DNA of 64,000 nucleotides, from contig NZ_KV878783.1 of the NCBI RefSeq assembly GCF_001890765.1, forward strand, positions 1,093,614-1,157,613. The letters run 5' to 3'. The notes beneath the pieces were generated by a model. The model saw nothing but the letters and a program-made list of their open reading frames with translations, was not told the origin of the DNA and did not search any database. Of the stretch, positions 25,158 to 34,778 are shown one piece after another (the stretch's first letter is position 1; each line of letters starts with the position of its first letter). The stretch is from Spirulina major PCC 6313. Lineage in GTDB: Bacteria > Cyanobacteriota > Cyanobacteriia > Cyanobacteriales > Spirulinaceae. A program made the position numbers and the translations under genes.

Positions 25158-27221
25158 ATGACACATTCTGACAATCCCCTGCTGCTTGGCTACGGTTTAC
25201 CCCCCTTTGCCGCCATTACTCCCGATCACGTCGTCCCCGCCGTGACCCAACTCCTCCAAGACCTCACCACCGCCCAAGCCAAGCTCGAAGCCAGCGTCCC
25301 CCCCACCTGGTCAGGCTTAATCGAACCCCTCACCCAACTGGAAGAACGCCTCGGCTGGACGTGGGGCGTGATTTCTCACCTCATGGGCGTGAAAAACAGT
25401 CCCGAACTCCGCACCGCCTACGAACAAGTGGAGCCGGAATTGGTGAAGTTCAGTAATCAACTCAGCCAAAGTCAGCCCCTCTACCAAGCCCTGAAGCAAT
25501 TGCGCGAGGGTGACACGTGGGCGAGCCTCGATGCAACCCAGCAGCGGATCGTAGAATCAGGGCTGCAAGATGCGGAATTAGCCGGCGTGGGCTTAACCGG
25601 GGAGGTAAAAGACCGCTTCAACGCGATTCAATTGGAACTTGCCGAACTGGGGACGCAGTTCTCTAACCATGTGTTAGACGCGACGAAAGCCTTTGAGTTG
25701 AAACTCACCGAGCCGGACGAAGTGGCCGGATTGCCGGAGAGTTGGCGCAGTTTGGCCGCCCAAACCGCCCGCCAAAAGGGTATCGACACCGCCACCCCTG
25801 AACAAGGGCCGTGGATCGTGACCCTGGATTTCCCCAATTTTGGCCCGTTTTTAAAGCACGCCCAACGCAGCGACCTCCGGGAAACTGTCTATCGCGCCTA
25901 TGTGACGCGGGCGGCCAGTGGGGATCTCGACAATACGCCGCTGATCGATCGCATCCTCAAACTGCGTCAAGAAAAAGCTCAAATTCTCGGTTTTGATAAT
26001 TTTGCGGAGTTGAGTTTGGCGCGGAAAATGGCCCCCAGTGTGGCAGCGGTGGAAGCCCTCCTCGAAGAATTGCGCCAAGCGAGCTACGACGCAGCCCAGC
26101 GAGAGTTAGCCGATTTAAACACCTTTGCCCAGCAGCCGGAATTGAATCTCTGGGATCTGTCCTATTGGTCGGAAAAACAACGACAAGCGAAGTTTGACCT
26201 GGACACGGAAGCCCTGCGCCCCTATTTCCCGCTGCCGGAGGTGTTGAAGGGGTTGTTTGGCTTGGCAGAACGGATTTTTGGGGTGGCGATCGCAGCCGCC
26301 GATGGGGTGGCTCCGGTGTGGCATGAGGACGTGCGCTATTTTGAGGTGAAAAATGGGGCGGGGGATGCGATCGCTGCCTTTTACCTCGACCCCTACAGCC
26401 GCCCCGCCGAAAAACGCGGCGGCGCTTGGATGGATGAATGCGTGGGCCGCGCCAAACTGGGCCAAACCACCCGCCTCCCCGTCGCCTATCTCATCTGCAA
26501 CCAAATGCCCCCCGTGGACGATCGCCCCAGCCTGATGAACTTCGACGAAGTGGAAACCCTCTTCCATGAATTCGGCCACGGCCTGCAACATATGCTCACC
26601 CAAGTGGACTATCCCGGCGCATCGGGCATCCGTAACGTCGAATGGGACGCGGTGGAACTCCCCAGCCAATTCATGGAAAACTGGTGCTACGATCGCGCCA
26701 CCCTCTTCGGCATGGCCAAACATTACCAAACCGGCGAACCGCTGCCCGAAGCAGACTACCAAAAACTCCTCGCCGCCCGCACCTACCAAAGCGGCATGGG
26801 AATGTTACGTCAGATCCATTTCAGCCTGTTGGATCTTGAACTCCATTCGCGCTATCAACCCGGCAGTGATGAGACTCCGTTTGATGTGCGCGATCGCCTC
26901 GCCCAAACCACCACCGTCATGCCCCCCCTCCCCGAAGATGCCTTCCTCTGCGCCTTCGGTCACATCTTCGCCGGGGGCTACGCCGCCGGCTACTACAGCT
27001 ACAAATGGGCTGAAGTCCTCAGCGCCGATGCCTTCGCCGCCTTTGAAGAAGTGGGCCTCGAAAACGAAACCGCCATCCAGTCCGTCGGCCAAAAATTCCG
27101 CGACACCGTCCTCGGTCTCGGCGGCAGTTTACCCCCCATGGATGTTTTCAAAGCCTTCCGCGGCCGCGAACCCCAAACCGAAGCCCTCCTCCGCCATAGC
27201 GGTTTAGTCGCAACGGTATAA
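25158..27221 (+). CDS. prlC: M3 family oligopeptidase A
   Basis: The protein has 687 residues and the M3 zinc peptidase motif HEFGH at 470-474 (in ETLFHEFGHGLQHML). The third zinc ligand is the glutamate of NVEWDAVELPSQFMENW about 25-28 residues on. The C-terminal region AGGYAAGYYSYKWAEVLSADAF is typical of oligopeptidase A (PrlC/OpdA). It cleaves short peptides in the cytoplasm, including released signal peptides in E. coli. The length fits the family. The gene is monocistronic, with a promoter region of about 200 bases upstream that it shares divergently with glgP. Confidence 0.9.
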   Translation: MTHSDNPLLLGYGLPPFAAITPDHVVPAVTQLLQDLTTAQAKLEASVPPTWSGLIEPLTQLEERLGWTWGVISHLMGVKNSPELRTAYEQVEPELVKFSNQLSQSQPLYQALKQLREGDTWASLDATQQRIVESGLQDAELAGVGLTGEVKDRFNAIQLELAELGTQFSNHVLDATKAFELKLTEPDEVAGLPESWRSLAAQTARQKGIDTATPEQGPWIVTLDFPNFGPFLKHAQRSDLRETVYRAYVTRAASGDLDNTPLIDRILKLRQEKAQILGFDNFAELSLARKMAPSVAAVEALLEELRQASYDAAQRELADLNTFAQQPELNLWDLSYWSEKQRQAKFDLDTEALRPYFPLPEVLKGLFGLAERIFGVAIAAADGVAPVWHEDVRYFEVKNGAGDAIAAFYLDPYSRPAEKRGGAWMDECVGRAKLGQTTRLPVAYLICNQMPPVDDRPSLMNFDEVETLFHEFGHGLQHMLTQVDYPGASGIRNVEWDAVELPSQFMENWCYDRATLFGMAKHYQTGEPLPEADYQKLLAARTYQSGMGMLRQIHFSLLDLELHSRYQPGSDETPFDVRDRLAQTTTVMPPLPEDAFLCAFGHIFAGGYAAGYYSYKWAEVLSADAFAAFEEVGLENETAIQSVGQKFRDTVLGLGGSLPPMDVFKAFRGREPQTEALLRHSGLVATV

Positions 27222-27455
27222 TTCAATACACCCCACAGGCTCAATCTTTTAGGGTTGAACTTGTGCCATAGTGGCGCGATCGCACTCTCTTTTTATTCTT
27301 ATAATTGGGGGTGCGATCGTACTCTTTAAAGTAAAGTTAATTTTTTATATTCTCGTATTTTGCCATGCTATGCTGACACTGAAATGCCAGCAAGATTTAT
27401 TTCTCTACAGTTTCAAATCAAAAAAATCCCCTAGTTTCTTAGTATGAGAGGGAAA

Positions 27456-27971
27456 ATGAAGAACGTTTGCTTCGGAATTGGTGTTGCATTGTGTGCATTA
27501 TTTGCGCCCAGTGCAAATGCTGAAATGTACGATCTGGGTAAAGCTTCAACAGGTCAATCTATCACCCTAGATGGTAGTTCTGTTTCTATGAATGGGCCAC
27601 GCAGCATGTCTGCTTGGGTTGGTTTTACCTACTATTTAGGACGCACGCGCTTTGCTGCGGAGGCTCATTGTTCACTGGGAGAATGGTATTCCGGTGGTTC
27701 TACCCATCGTCCCCAATCACAAGCAACTCGCAACATGCTCAGCATTGTTTGTTCCGCACGATGGCGTGATCCGAATGCTGAAGACACAGGATATATGTTG
27801 GTTTTCGATCCCCCTTCTAATGTGCGCGATCGCCCCAATGGAACTGTCATCGGGACTGTAACAGACATGATCGTGATTAATGTCTATCCAGAATCTCAAA
27901 ATGGTTGGTTTTCTACCTCTCAGTTTGGCGGTGGCTGGATTCACGAATCACAAGTGCGGCCATTCTACTAA
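27456..27971 (+). CDS. Secreted protein with bacterial SH3-like domain
   Basis: The protein has a clear signal peptide (KNVCFGIGVALCALFAPSANA) and a mature part of about 150 residues. The C-terminal 55 residues (FDPPSNVRDRPNGTVIGTV to GGGWIHESQVRPFY) look like a bacterial SH3 domain, which often binds peptidoglycan or other cell-surface polymers. The middle part has two cysteines that could pair. ATG 27456 is used, with GAGAGGG just ahead. ATG 27444 would add four residues. The surrounding DNA is AT-richer than the oligopeptidase gene. It precedes an unknown gene by 74 bases and may be co-transcribed with it. No specific function is claimed. Confidence 0.65.
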   Translation: MKNVCFGIGVALCALFAPSANAEMYDLGKASTGQSITLDGSSVSMNGPRSMSAWVGFTYYLGRTRFAAEAHCSLGEWYSGGSTHRPQSQATRNMLSIVCSARWRDPNAEDTGYMLVFDPPSNVRDRPNGTVIGTVTDMIVINVYPESQNGWFSTSQFGGGWIHESQVRPFY

Positions 27972-28045
27972 TTTTGGATTTTCAAAAGGGTTGAGCATAC
28001 GTTAATCATGCTTAACCCTGCATTCTTATTGAGAAATATAAACTA

Positions 28046-29281
28046 ATGACACCTCTTAACGTAACGTTTGATATGCCTGTCGAAATTCTGTCAGGATTAA
28101 TAAATGGCAGTTTATTTCGGAATGGCGGAGTCATTCAAGATGCATCTGGACGGGTTGTAATGTGGCTACGAGAAATCGGTGGGGCTGGACTATTAGCATC
28201 TAGTTCTAATTCTCTGATGCTGCCTAGTATTGATCCGGTGACTGGCATCCTAAATCTTGTGATGCAAGGTGTTAACGCAAGGATTTCAATGAGAGGGTTT
28301 GCGGCTGTTACACAGCAGCTTAATCAAATGCAAGGGATGTTAGGTGTGACGACAGCGGCGAGTATGTTGAGCTTAGGAGTTTCAGCGATGGGATTTGCTG
28401 TCATTTCAAAACGATTGAAAGAGCTAGAGCAGCGTTTAGAACATGTTCAAGTTTATTTGGAAAGAATTGACAAAAAAATTGATTTGAGCTTCTACGCCAA
28501 TTTTCGAGCTGCATTAGATCTGGCAATGAATGCTTTTACGATGAGCAAAGGAGATAATCGGAGAAGTAGTGCTCTTGATGCAATTAATCAATTTCTAATG
28601 GCAGAGCATATATACACTGATTTATTAGATAAGGAGCTAGTTATTAATAGTCAGATCGGGGATGAATATTTATTAATTTTATGTCTTGCTTATATTGCAG
28701 AAGCAAGGTGTTATTTAGAGCTTGGAGAATTTGATACAGCAACCAGGCGACTGAAAGATGGAAGCGAACGGATCAAAAAACGCATTGAAACCTATGTGGA
28801 TTTTTTGTTAACGTCAAATCCATTAATGTATTTACATCCAACATTAAAAGGGAAAACTGATTTATCTCGTCTTACAAGAGTTTACCAATGGAAAGATTCA
28901 GATCTTACAGAAAGTGATGTATTTGAGTTAATGAGAGATAAAATAGTACCGCCGAATGATAAAAATTGGAATTTTCAAGTTGATGAGTGGGTTAAATTGC
29001 TCCCGGCTTCGATTGTTGAACGCGATGATGTCAAAAAAGGAATTTGGGGGATTACAGAAGAGAGTAGAAGAGAAATTATTCAAAAACTCCCGGAATCACT
29101 GGCAGAAATGGAATCAATGATTGAAACAAGCCAAAGATTGACGGCTTACGAGCTAGAAGTCAAAGCTATTGATACCCTGGGAATTAGTTTTCAGGAGTGG
29201 TTGCAGCTTTGTCCCAATGAACCACAAGAAGACAGAAACTTAATGTATATTGTGCCAACAGAACCCCTTGAACTCAGTTAA
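28046..29281 (+). CDS. Unknown coiled-coil protein in AT-rich patch
   Basis: I do not recognise this 411-residue protein. Residues about 95-125 form a hydrophobic, small-residue-rich stretch (LGVTTAASMLSLGVSAMGFA) that may be a membrane hairpin. A heptad-like coiled coil follows directly (VISKRLKELEQRLEHVQVYLERIDKKID). The remainder is helical, with TPR-like phrases (YLLILCLAYIAEARCYLELGEFDTATRRLKDG). There is no signal peptide. Codon use and base composition are AT-rich compared with the flanking core genes, which suggests horizontal transfer. The neighbour is a DUF262/DUF1524 protein on the other strand, so a role in defence or conflict is possible but unproven. Confidence 0.55.
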   Translation: MTPLNVTFDMPVEILSGLINGSLFRNGGVIQDASGRVVMWLREIGGAGLLASSSNSLMLPSIDPVTGILNLVMQGVNARISMRGFAAVTQQLNQMQGMLGVTTAASMLSLGVSAMGFAVISKRLKELEQRLEHVQVYLERIDKKIDLSFYANFRAALDLAMNAFTMSKGDNRRSSALDAINQFLMAEHIYTDLLDKELVINSQIGDEYLLILCLAYIAEARCYLELGEFDTATRRLKDGSERIKKRIETYVDFLLTSNPLMYLHPTLKGKTDLSRLTRVYQWKDSDLTESDVFELMRDKIVPPNDKNWNFQVDEWVKLLPASIVERDDVKKGIWGITEESRREIIQKLPESLAEMESMIETSQRLTAYELEVKAIDTLGISFQEWLQLCPNEPQEDRNLMYIVPTEPLELS

Positions 29282-29374
29282 TAGCAGCGCACTGCTAGAC
29301 TTAAGGCGATTGATTTCAATAGAACTTAAGTCTGAATAATTCCCGTTAGGTGAGGGAAATAGTGGCCGGGAAAG

Positions 29375-31099
29375 TCAGGGGCAAAAATCAGATTTCCAGA
29401 TGTGGATCGCACGCTGGGCTAGGCGGCGTTGTCGATTAGCGATCGCATCCATATTCCATTCGTCAGCCATGATATTTTGTGTTAGCTGGTACACACTTTG
29501 TTGATAGGCCGTTTGTTTGATTTCGTAGGCTTGATTCCCCACTTGGCGATTTAAGGGGGGTTCTAATGGCGTGAGATTCCCAATCCGATAGATAACATCA
29601 TCGAGTTGGGAGTCGGTGAAAGTTTTGTACCATGATTCAGCAGGTGATTCAGGTAAAATATGCTCCACTGAAAAGGCATCTTCTGTAATATCTGTTCGGT
29701 TTGAGGCATCCATTTCCAGCTTCCAAAGAATATACCGAACTAATGCCTTCTTTTGTCCTTTTGTGGATATGGAAAGAACAGAAAAATCCTGTGCGAATTT
29801 CTCATCGGTCACATAGACCGGACGCAGCGCTTCAAAAACTTGTCTAGGATAGACGATCGCACCATCCATAATCGCGATCGCCACCTTACTATACAGTGCT
29901 TCTAACTCATTGGGATTTAAACCACTGACCACTGTATAGCGAAAGGAAATGACGCAAATTAGTTTAAGCAATCGGGTGAAATTTTCATGCGCAAAGTGAG
30001 AGTAAGCCGCGAATAATGTGGGATATGCCTGCTTGACTCGAAATAATCCAAGCTCACGAATATAGGGCTGATTTTCGGGATAGTCACGCCAAAATTCATC
30101 ATTGGCATTCCCTAGGGCAACGAAGAGACCGCTATAGGTTTCGAGTTGATCCAGCAAATCAAAAGCTTGCTCTCCACTGGTGACAGATTGTCGAATAATT
30201 TTAAATAAGCGATCGCGCCTGACTCTCGTTTCCTGAAGACTGAGATAATAGCGCAGAAACTCCGGAAATTTTTCCATCTGCACAGTGTTAATAATTCTAC
30301 GCCATTGTCGCTGCGCTTCTTGCAAATCGTCGGGGCCTTGAAAGAGAGAAAAGAGATAATTCTTGAGTAAATCTGTTGAGCTAAGTTCGATGCCTCTAGC
30401 ATTCAATGTTTCAAAGATAACGTAGGCGTTTAGCTCATCTTCCACATTGATTTGAATGAATAAAAGCTTTTGTGCAATGATACTCGTCAGAAAATCGGCT
30501 AAGTGTTCCCCATCTTGAACAATATCATACAGATTATCCAGTTGGGCAGCAAAATATTGAAACGCCTGCCAGAGTAATTGATTGGAGCGTGACAGGGCGC
30601 GTAAATTACGCGGGTGTCTCAGGTTGATTAAATTACTTTGATAGAAATCATTGTTATTTTCATTCAAAATGAGCTTGCTAGAGTAGCGTAGCGATCGCGG
30701 ATCTTTATCGCTTAAATACGTACGCTTTAAAATTTCTTGTCGCTCCTGATTTGCCCCGCCATCCTCTCGTTTTTGAACCAATTGCTGAATCCTATCAATC
30801 ACAGCAATCACAATAATGCTTAAGGTAGCGAGCCGTTGTTGACCATCAATGATGGTAAATTCTTTGGCGGTAGTGCTGGGATTTTGTAACACGATCGCCC
30901 CCATATAATGACTAGAATTAGAGTCAGCATCAGCTGTGAATTCTGTGTAAATGGTTAAAATATCCTGCCAAAGGTCTTCCCAGTTTTCCAACTGCCAAGA
31001 ATAATCGCGTTGGAACGGGGGCACTCGGTAGATTTTGCCATTACCGATTAAGTCGCCAAAACTGGTAGTTTGGGTATCGAGGAGGTTGGTTCTAGCCAT
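29375..31099 (-). CDS. DUF262/DUF1524 protein (GmrSD-like)
   Basis: This 574-residue protein has an N-terminal DUF262 ParB/sulfiredoxin-like domain (IYRVPPFQRDYSWQLENWEDL, then YMGAIVLQNP and FTIIDGQQRLATLSII). Its C-terminal DUF1524 His-Me (HNH-like) nuclease domain contains SVEHILPESPAESWY and RIGNLTPLEPPLNRQVGN. The same two domains make up GmrSD-type type IV restriction enzymes, which use nucleotides and cut modified phage DNA. The intact nuclease histidine (EHILP) suggests activity. No methyltransferase is nearby, as expected for a type IV system. It faces the AT-rich unknown gene at 28046-29281. Phage defence is inferred from family and context. Confidence 0.8.
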   Translation of the reverse strand: MARTNLLDTQTTSFGDLIGNGKIYRVPPFQRDYSWQLENWEDLWQDILTIYTEFTADADSNSSHYMGAIVLQNPSTTAKEFTIIDGQQRLATLSIIVIAVIDRIQQLVQKREDGGANQERQEILKRTYLSDKDPRSLRYSSKLILNENNNDFYQSNLINLRHPRNLRALSRSNQLLWQAFQYFAAQLDNLYDIVQDGEHLADFLTSIIAQKLLFIQINVEDELNAYVIFETLNARGIELSSTDLLKNYLFSLFQGPDDLQEAQRQWRRIINTVQMEKFPEFLRYYLSLQETRVRRDRLFKIIRQSVTSGEQAFDLLDQLETYSGLFVALGNANDEFWRDYPENQPYIRELGLFRVKQAYPTLFAAYSHFAHENFTRLLKLICVISFRYTVVSGLNPNELEALYSKVAIAIMDGAIVYPRQVFEALRPVYVTDEKFAQDFSVLSISTKGQKKALVRYILWKLEMDASNRTDITEDAFSVEHILPESPAESWYKTFTDSQLDDVIYRIGNLTPLEPPLNRQVGNQAYEIKQTAYQQSVYQLTQNIMADEWNMDAIANRQRRLAQRAIHIWKSDFCP

Positions 31100-31222
31100 G
31101 ATGGGAACACAGTTTCACCTTTAAGGTATCAGGAAACGATCGCCCCGCACAGGGTGAGCCGCTATCAAGATTGATGCCGTAGAATTTAAGTCTGAACGAT
31201 ATTGAACCTGTAGCGATCGCCC

Positions 31223-31990
31223 ATGTCTGACTCACTGAAAACCCTCGGAACCCCGCCCAATGCGTGGCGCGTTGATGCCGATATTGCCGACCTCCGCCGT
31301 GAACCTCTTCCGCCTCAGATCATCACCGTTCCTACCCACTCGAAAACTCTGCGGCTGGATCTTGCCAAAACTGCTCTTTTGGTGATTGATATGCAAAATG
31401 ATTTTTGTCATCCCGATGGGTGGTTGGCGGGAATTGGTGTGGATATTACCCCGGCCCGTGAACCGATCGCACCCTTGCAGCGATTTTTACCCGTCTTGCG
31501 ATCGCACCACGTCCCGATCCTTTGGGTCAACTGGGGCAACCGTCCCGACCTCTTCAACATCAGCGCCGCCACCCGCCATGTGTATAACCCCACGGGCGAC
31601 GGGATTGGCCTCGGTGATCCCCTGCCGAAAAACCAAGCCCCTGTCCTGGAGGCGGGCAGTTGGGCGGCGGCCGTCGTCGATGAACTCACCCCAGAACCCA
31701 ATGATATTCGTGTCGATAAGTACCGGATGAGCGGGTTTTGGGATACGCCCTTGGATAGTATTTTGAAAAATCTGGGCCGCACGACCTTACTCTTTGCGGG
31801 GGTGAATAGTGATCAATGCGTGATGGCGACGCTCCAAGATGCGGCGTTTTTAAACTATGATTGCATTCTATTAAGCGATTGTGCCGCGACGACTTCCCCG
31901 GAATTTTGCACCCAAGCGACGCTTTATAACGTCAATCAATGTTTTGGCTTTGTGACAGATTCCGCCGCCTTTTTAGATGTATTGGAATAA
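31223..31990 (+). CDS. Isochorismatase-family cysteine hydrolase
   Basis: This 255-residue protein has the cysteine-hydrolase triad: D56 in LLVIDMQNDF, K166 in RVDKYRMSGFWDT and C199 in VNSDQCVMATLQ, with the conserved cis-peptide segment before the cysteine. Such enzymes hydrolyse amides, ureas or isochorismate. The N-terminal extension (about 45 residues) and the HVYNPTGDGIGLGDPLP insert recall plant/bacterial peroxyureidoacrylate/ureidoacrylate amidohydrolase relatives. The cupin gene follows after 99 bases in the same direction and may act on a related metabolite. The substrate is not determined. Confidence 0.8.
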   Translation: MSDSLKTLGTPPNAWRVDADIADLRREPLPPQIITVPTHSKTLRLDLAKTALLVIDMQNDFCHPDGWLAGIGVDITPAREPIAPLQRFLPVLRSHHVPILWVNWGNRPDLFNISAATRHVYNPTGDGIGLGDPLPKNQAPVLEAGSWAAAVVDELTPEPNDIRVDKYRMSGFWDTPLDSILKNLGRTTLLFAGVNSDQCVMATLQDAAFLNYDCILLSDCAATTSPEFCTQATLYNVNQCFGFVTDSAAFLDVLE

Positions 31991-32089
31991 AGGGTTAAAA
32001 GATGCGATCGCACCTCGTTCATTGCCCAGCAAACGCGCTACCCTAGCGGTAACATCTTGCCCCTGGTATCCTTCAACCCTGCCCTCACC

Positions 32090-32557
32090 ATGACCGATCT
32101 ATTAGATGCAACCAGTGACCATTGTGTGATTCCCGTGGTGAAGTCGCCCCGCGATTATCAAGCCTATCGGATTAGTCCCCAGGATACGAATCGATTGGCG
32201 ATCGTGTTTGATCCGGATATTGCCTCGATGTCGTTAACCTTTTGTGTGGAAATTTTTGATCCAGGGGGAAAAACACCTCCGAACCGTCACAATATTGCCC
32301 TAGAAATGTTTTTTGTGTTGAAAGGGGAAGGGTTTGCCCTCTGTGATGGTAAGCAGGTTCCGATTCGGGCGGGAGATAGTTTACTAGTACCACCGACGGG
32401 AATTCATGAAGTCCATAATACGGGAGATGGGCGACTCTATGCCCTTTGTTTTATGGTACCCAATGAAGATTTTGCGGAGTTAATTCGGAGTGGGATTCCA
32501 GTTGAACTAGATGAAGAAGATATGCAGGTATTAGGCCGTGTTGATCGCGTACGCTAA
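32090..32557 (+). CDS. Cupin-domain protein
   Basis: This 155-residue protein (ATG 32090, an earlier TTG at 32057 is possible) is a single conserved beta-barrel cupin. GGKTPPNRHNIALEMFFVLKGEG supplies the first cupin motif, and DSLLVPPTGIHEVHNTGDGRL the second, with His and Glu candidates for metal binding. A transition metal in the barrel is likely. The closest function might be an oxygenase or isomerase, or a sugar/small-molecule sensor. It sits downstream of the cysteine hydrolase. The stop codon TAA at 32555-32557 falls inside the end of the 89-bp repeat that follows, so insertion of that repeat may have replaced the original C-terminus. Confidence 0.75.
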   Translation: MTDLLDATSDHCVIPVVKSPRDYQAYRISPQDTNRLAIVFDPDIASMSLTFCVEIFDPGGKTPPNRHNIALEMFFVLKGEGFALCDGKQVPIRAGDSLLVPPTGIHEVHNTGDGRLYALCFMVPNEDFAELIRSGIPVELDEEDMQVLGRVDRVR

Positions 32558-32639
32558 TCGCCATTTCAATTGCCAGGGCGATCCCCTTACAGCAAGGGCT
32601 TCAGGCTCATTGACATGCAGTTTAGATACTGATCAGCTT
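32551..32639 (-). mobile_element. 89-bp MITE-like repeat, copy C (inverted)
   Basis: Read on the minus strand, this copy begins AAGCTGATC at 32639 and ends GATTAGCGT at 32551, one base different from the other copies at its end. It matches copies A and B across the whole length. Its last bases overlap the cupin gene and supply that gene's stop codon. Confidence 0.65.
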
Positions 32640-32691
32640 AGGTGGATGAGTCAGAATTGATCGGGTGGGATGGGCTTCTAATCATAATTCA

Positions 32692-32743
32692 GTAGGCTTT
32701 AGCCTACTTTCGCTCTGAGCCAGGGATTTAAATCCCTGGCGGA
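32692..32743. repeat. REP-like cluster of short hairpins, copy 2
   Basis: GTAGGCT/AGCCTAC (692-707 in the 32-kb block, 7-bp stem) is followed by a perfect 20-nt palindrome at 32720-32739 (CCAGGGATTT/AAATCCCTGG). Positions 32702-32743 are nearly identical to 3844-3885. It lies just before the ABC-F gene and could affect its leader RNA. Confidence 0.65.
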
Positions 32744-32819
32744 TCTGAATCGTGGCAGCGAAGCGGCGGGATTTCGGCGGACATGAGATACTGGACAGTG
32801 ACCCTCCGCCTACGATTTC

Positions 32820-34751
32820 ATGAGTATTCTGACGCTTCAGGCTGTCCACAAAGATTTTGGCATTAAAGACATTCTCCGCTCTGCCAGTTGCAGCATTGAG
32901 GCAGGTGAAAAGGTTGGGCTGATTGGGGTGAATGGGTCGGGAAAATCGACGTTTTTAAAGATGATCGCAGGGTTGGAGCCGTTCGATGGGGGCGATCGCA
33001 TCCTCAAATCCGGGGCCCGCGTCGTCTATCTGCCCCAACAGCCCGACATTGACCCCAACCTCACTGTATTAGATCAAGTGTTTGCCGACAGCAGTAACGC
33101 GATGGGATTGGTGCGGGAATATGAAGACCTTTCCCACCGGATGGCCCACGCCGCCGGGGACGATCTCGATCGCCTTATGAGTCGCCTCGCCACCGTCAGC
33201 GAACAGATGGATGCGATCGGGGCGTGGGAACTGGAAACCAACGCCAAAATTATTCTCAGTCGGTTGGGGATTGATGACTTTGAAGCACGGGTGGGCGACC
33301 TCTCAGGGGGGTATCGCAAGCGGATCGCCCTTGCCACTGCCCTCCTCGCCGATCCGGATCTGCTCCTGATGGACGAACCCACCAACCATCTCGATGCGGA
33401 ATCCGTCGAATGGTTGCAAGACTACCTCACCCAATTTCGGGGCGCATTGTTGCTGATTACCCACGATCGCTACTTCCTCGATCGCGTCACCAATCGCATT
33501 TTAGAAATCGACCGCGCCGACCTCTACAGCTACGACGGCAATTATGCCTATTATCTAGAGAAAAAAGCCCTCGCCGAGGACGCAGCGGCCAGCAGTCAAC
33601 GCAAGTATCAAGGCATCCTCCGGCGCGAATTGGAATGGCTTAAACGTGGCCCCAAAGCCCGCAGCACAAAGCAAAAAGCCCGCATCGATCGCATTGGTGA
33701 GATGCAAAACACCACCTTTAAAACGGCCAATAGCAGCGTTAGTATTGATACTCCGGGGCGGCGGATTGGCAAGAAAGTGATCGAACTGGTGGCGGTGAGT
33801 AAAAGTTACGGCGATCGCACCTTAATCAAGGACTTTTCCTATGAATTTGGGCCCAGCGATCGCATCGGCATTATCGGCGGCAATGGCGCGGGAAAATCCA
33901 CCCTCATGAACATTATTACCGGTCGCATTCCCCCCGATTCCGGCACTGTAGACATCGGCAGCACGATCCATTTTGGCTACTTTGATCAACATTCCGAAAG
34001 TATGATCACCGCTAAAGAAGAAAACCAGCGTGTGATTGAATATATTAAGGACAGTGCCGAACTCGTCAAAACCAGCGACGGTGCGACGATCACCGCCTCA
34101 CAAATGTTAGAGCGGTTTTTATTCCCATCAGATCAACAATATGCGCCGATTCATAAACTGTCGGGAGGGGAAAAACGGCGGCTGTTTTTACTCAAAATTT
34201 TAATGACTGCCCCCAATGTACTGATCCTCGATGAACCGACCAATGATCTAGATGTGCAAACCCTCGGTGTATTAGAAGACTATCTCGAAACCTTTAATGG
34301 CTGCGCGATTTGTGTGTCCCACGATCGCTACTTTCTAGACCGGACGGTGGAGTTTATTTTTGCCCTCGAACCCGGCGGGAGTTTGCGGCAATATCCCGGT
34401 AATTATTCGGTCTATCTCGATTACAAACGGGCCGAAGCTGCGATCGCCAAAGAAGCCGCCGCCCTCACCCCATCCCCAGCCCAATCCCCCGCGAAATCCT
34501 CACCCGACCCGAACAAAAACGCCACCCCATCCCGCCGCCTCTCCAACTACCAACGCCGCGAACTCGCCGAACTTGAAACCCAAATCCCCGAACTCGAAGC
34601 CCAAAAAGCCACATTAGAAGACAAAATCTACACCAATCCCCCCGCCGACTACAATCAACTGCAATCCCTCACCGATGAACTCGCCACCCTCACCGCCACC
34701 ATTGATCAGGTCACAGAGCAATGGTTAGCCCTCGCAGAACTAGAGCAATAA
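32820..34751 (+). CDS. ABC-F family ATPase (Uup-like)
   Basis: This 643-residue soluble protein has two ABC domains. The first has GVNGSGKSTF, DLSGGYRKRIALA and LLLMDEPTNHLD. The second has GGNGAGKSTLMN, KLSGGEKRRLFLL and LILDEPTNDLD. The linker between them contains the ABC-F PtIM-type stretch (RRELEWLKRGPKARSTKQKARI). A C-terminal helical coiled coil (about residues 580-640, RRELAELETQIPELEAQKAT) is characteristic of Uup, which binds branched DNA or ribosomes. There is no membrane domain, so it is not a transporter. ABC-F proteins assist translation at the ribosomal E site. The Uup assignment is based on the C-terminal coiled coil. Confidence 0.85.
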   Translation: MSILTLQAVHKDFGIKDILRSASCSIEAGEKVGLIGVNGSGKSTFLKMIAGLEPFDGGDRILKSGARVVYLPQQPDIDPNLTVLDQVFADSSNAMGLVREYEDLSHRMAHAAGDDLDRLMSRLATVSEQMDAIGAWELETNAKIILSRLGIDDFEARVGDLSGGYRKRIALATALLADPDLLLMDEPTNHLDAESVEWLQDYLTQFRGALLLITHDRYFLDRVTNRILEIDRADLYSYDGNYAYYLEKKALAEDAAASSQRKYQGILRRELEWLKRGPKARSTKQKARIDRIGEMQNTTFKTANSSVSIDTPGRRIGKKVIELVAVSKSYGDRTLIKDFSYEFGPSDRIGIIGGNGAGKSTLMNIITGRIPPDSGTVDIGSTIHFGYFDQHSESMITAKEENQRVIEYIKDSAELVKTSDGATITASQMLERFLFPSDQQYAPIHKLSGGEKRRLFLLKILMTAPNVLILDEPTNDLDVQTLGVLEDYLETFNGCAICVSHDRYFLDRTVEFIFALEPGGSLRQYPGNYSVYLDYKRAEAAIAKEAAALTPSPAQSPAKSSPDPNKNATPSRRLSNYQRRELAELETQIPELEAQKATLEDKIYTNPPADYNQLQSLTDELATLTATIDQVTEQWLALAELEQ

Positions 34752-34778
34752 GTCCTCATGGGGGGGCACTGGCTGGAT

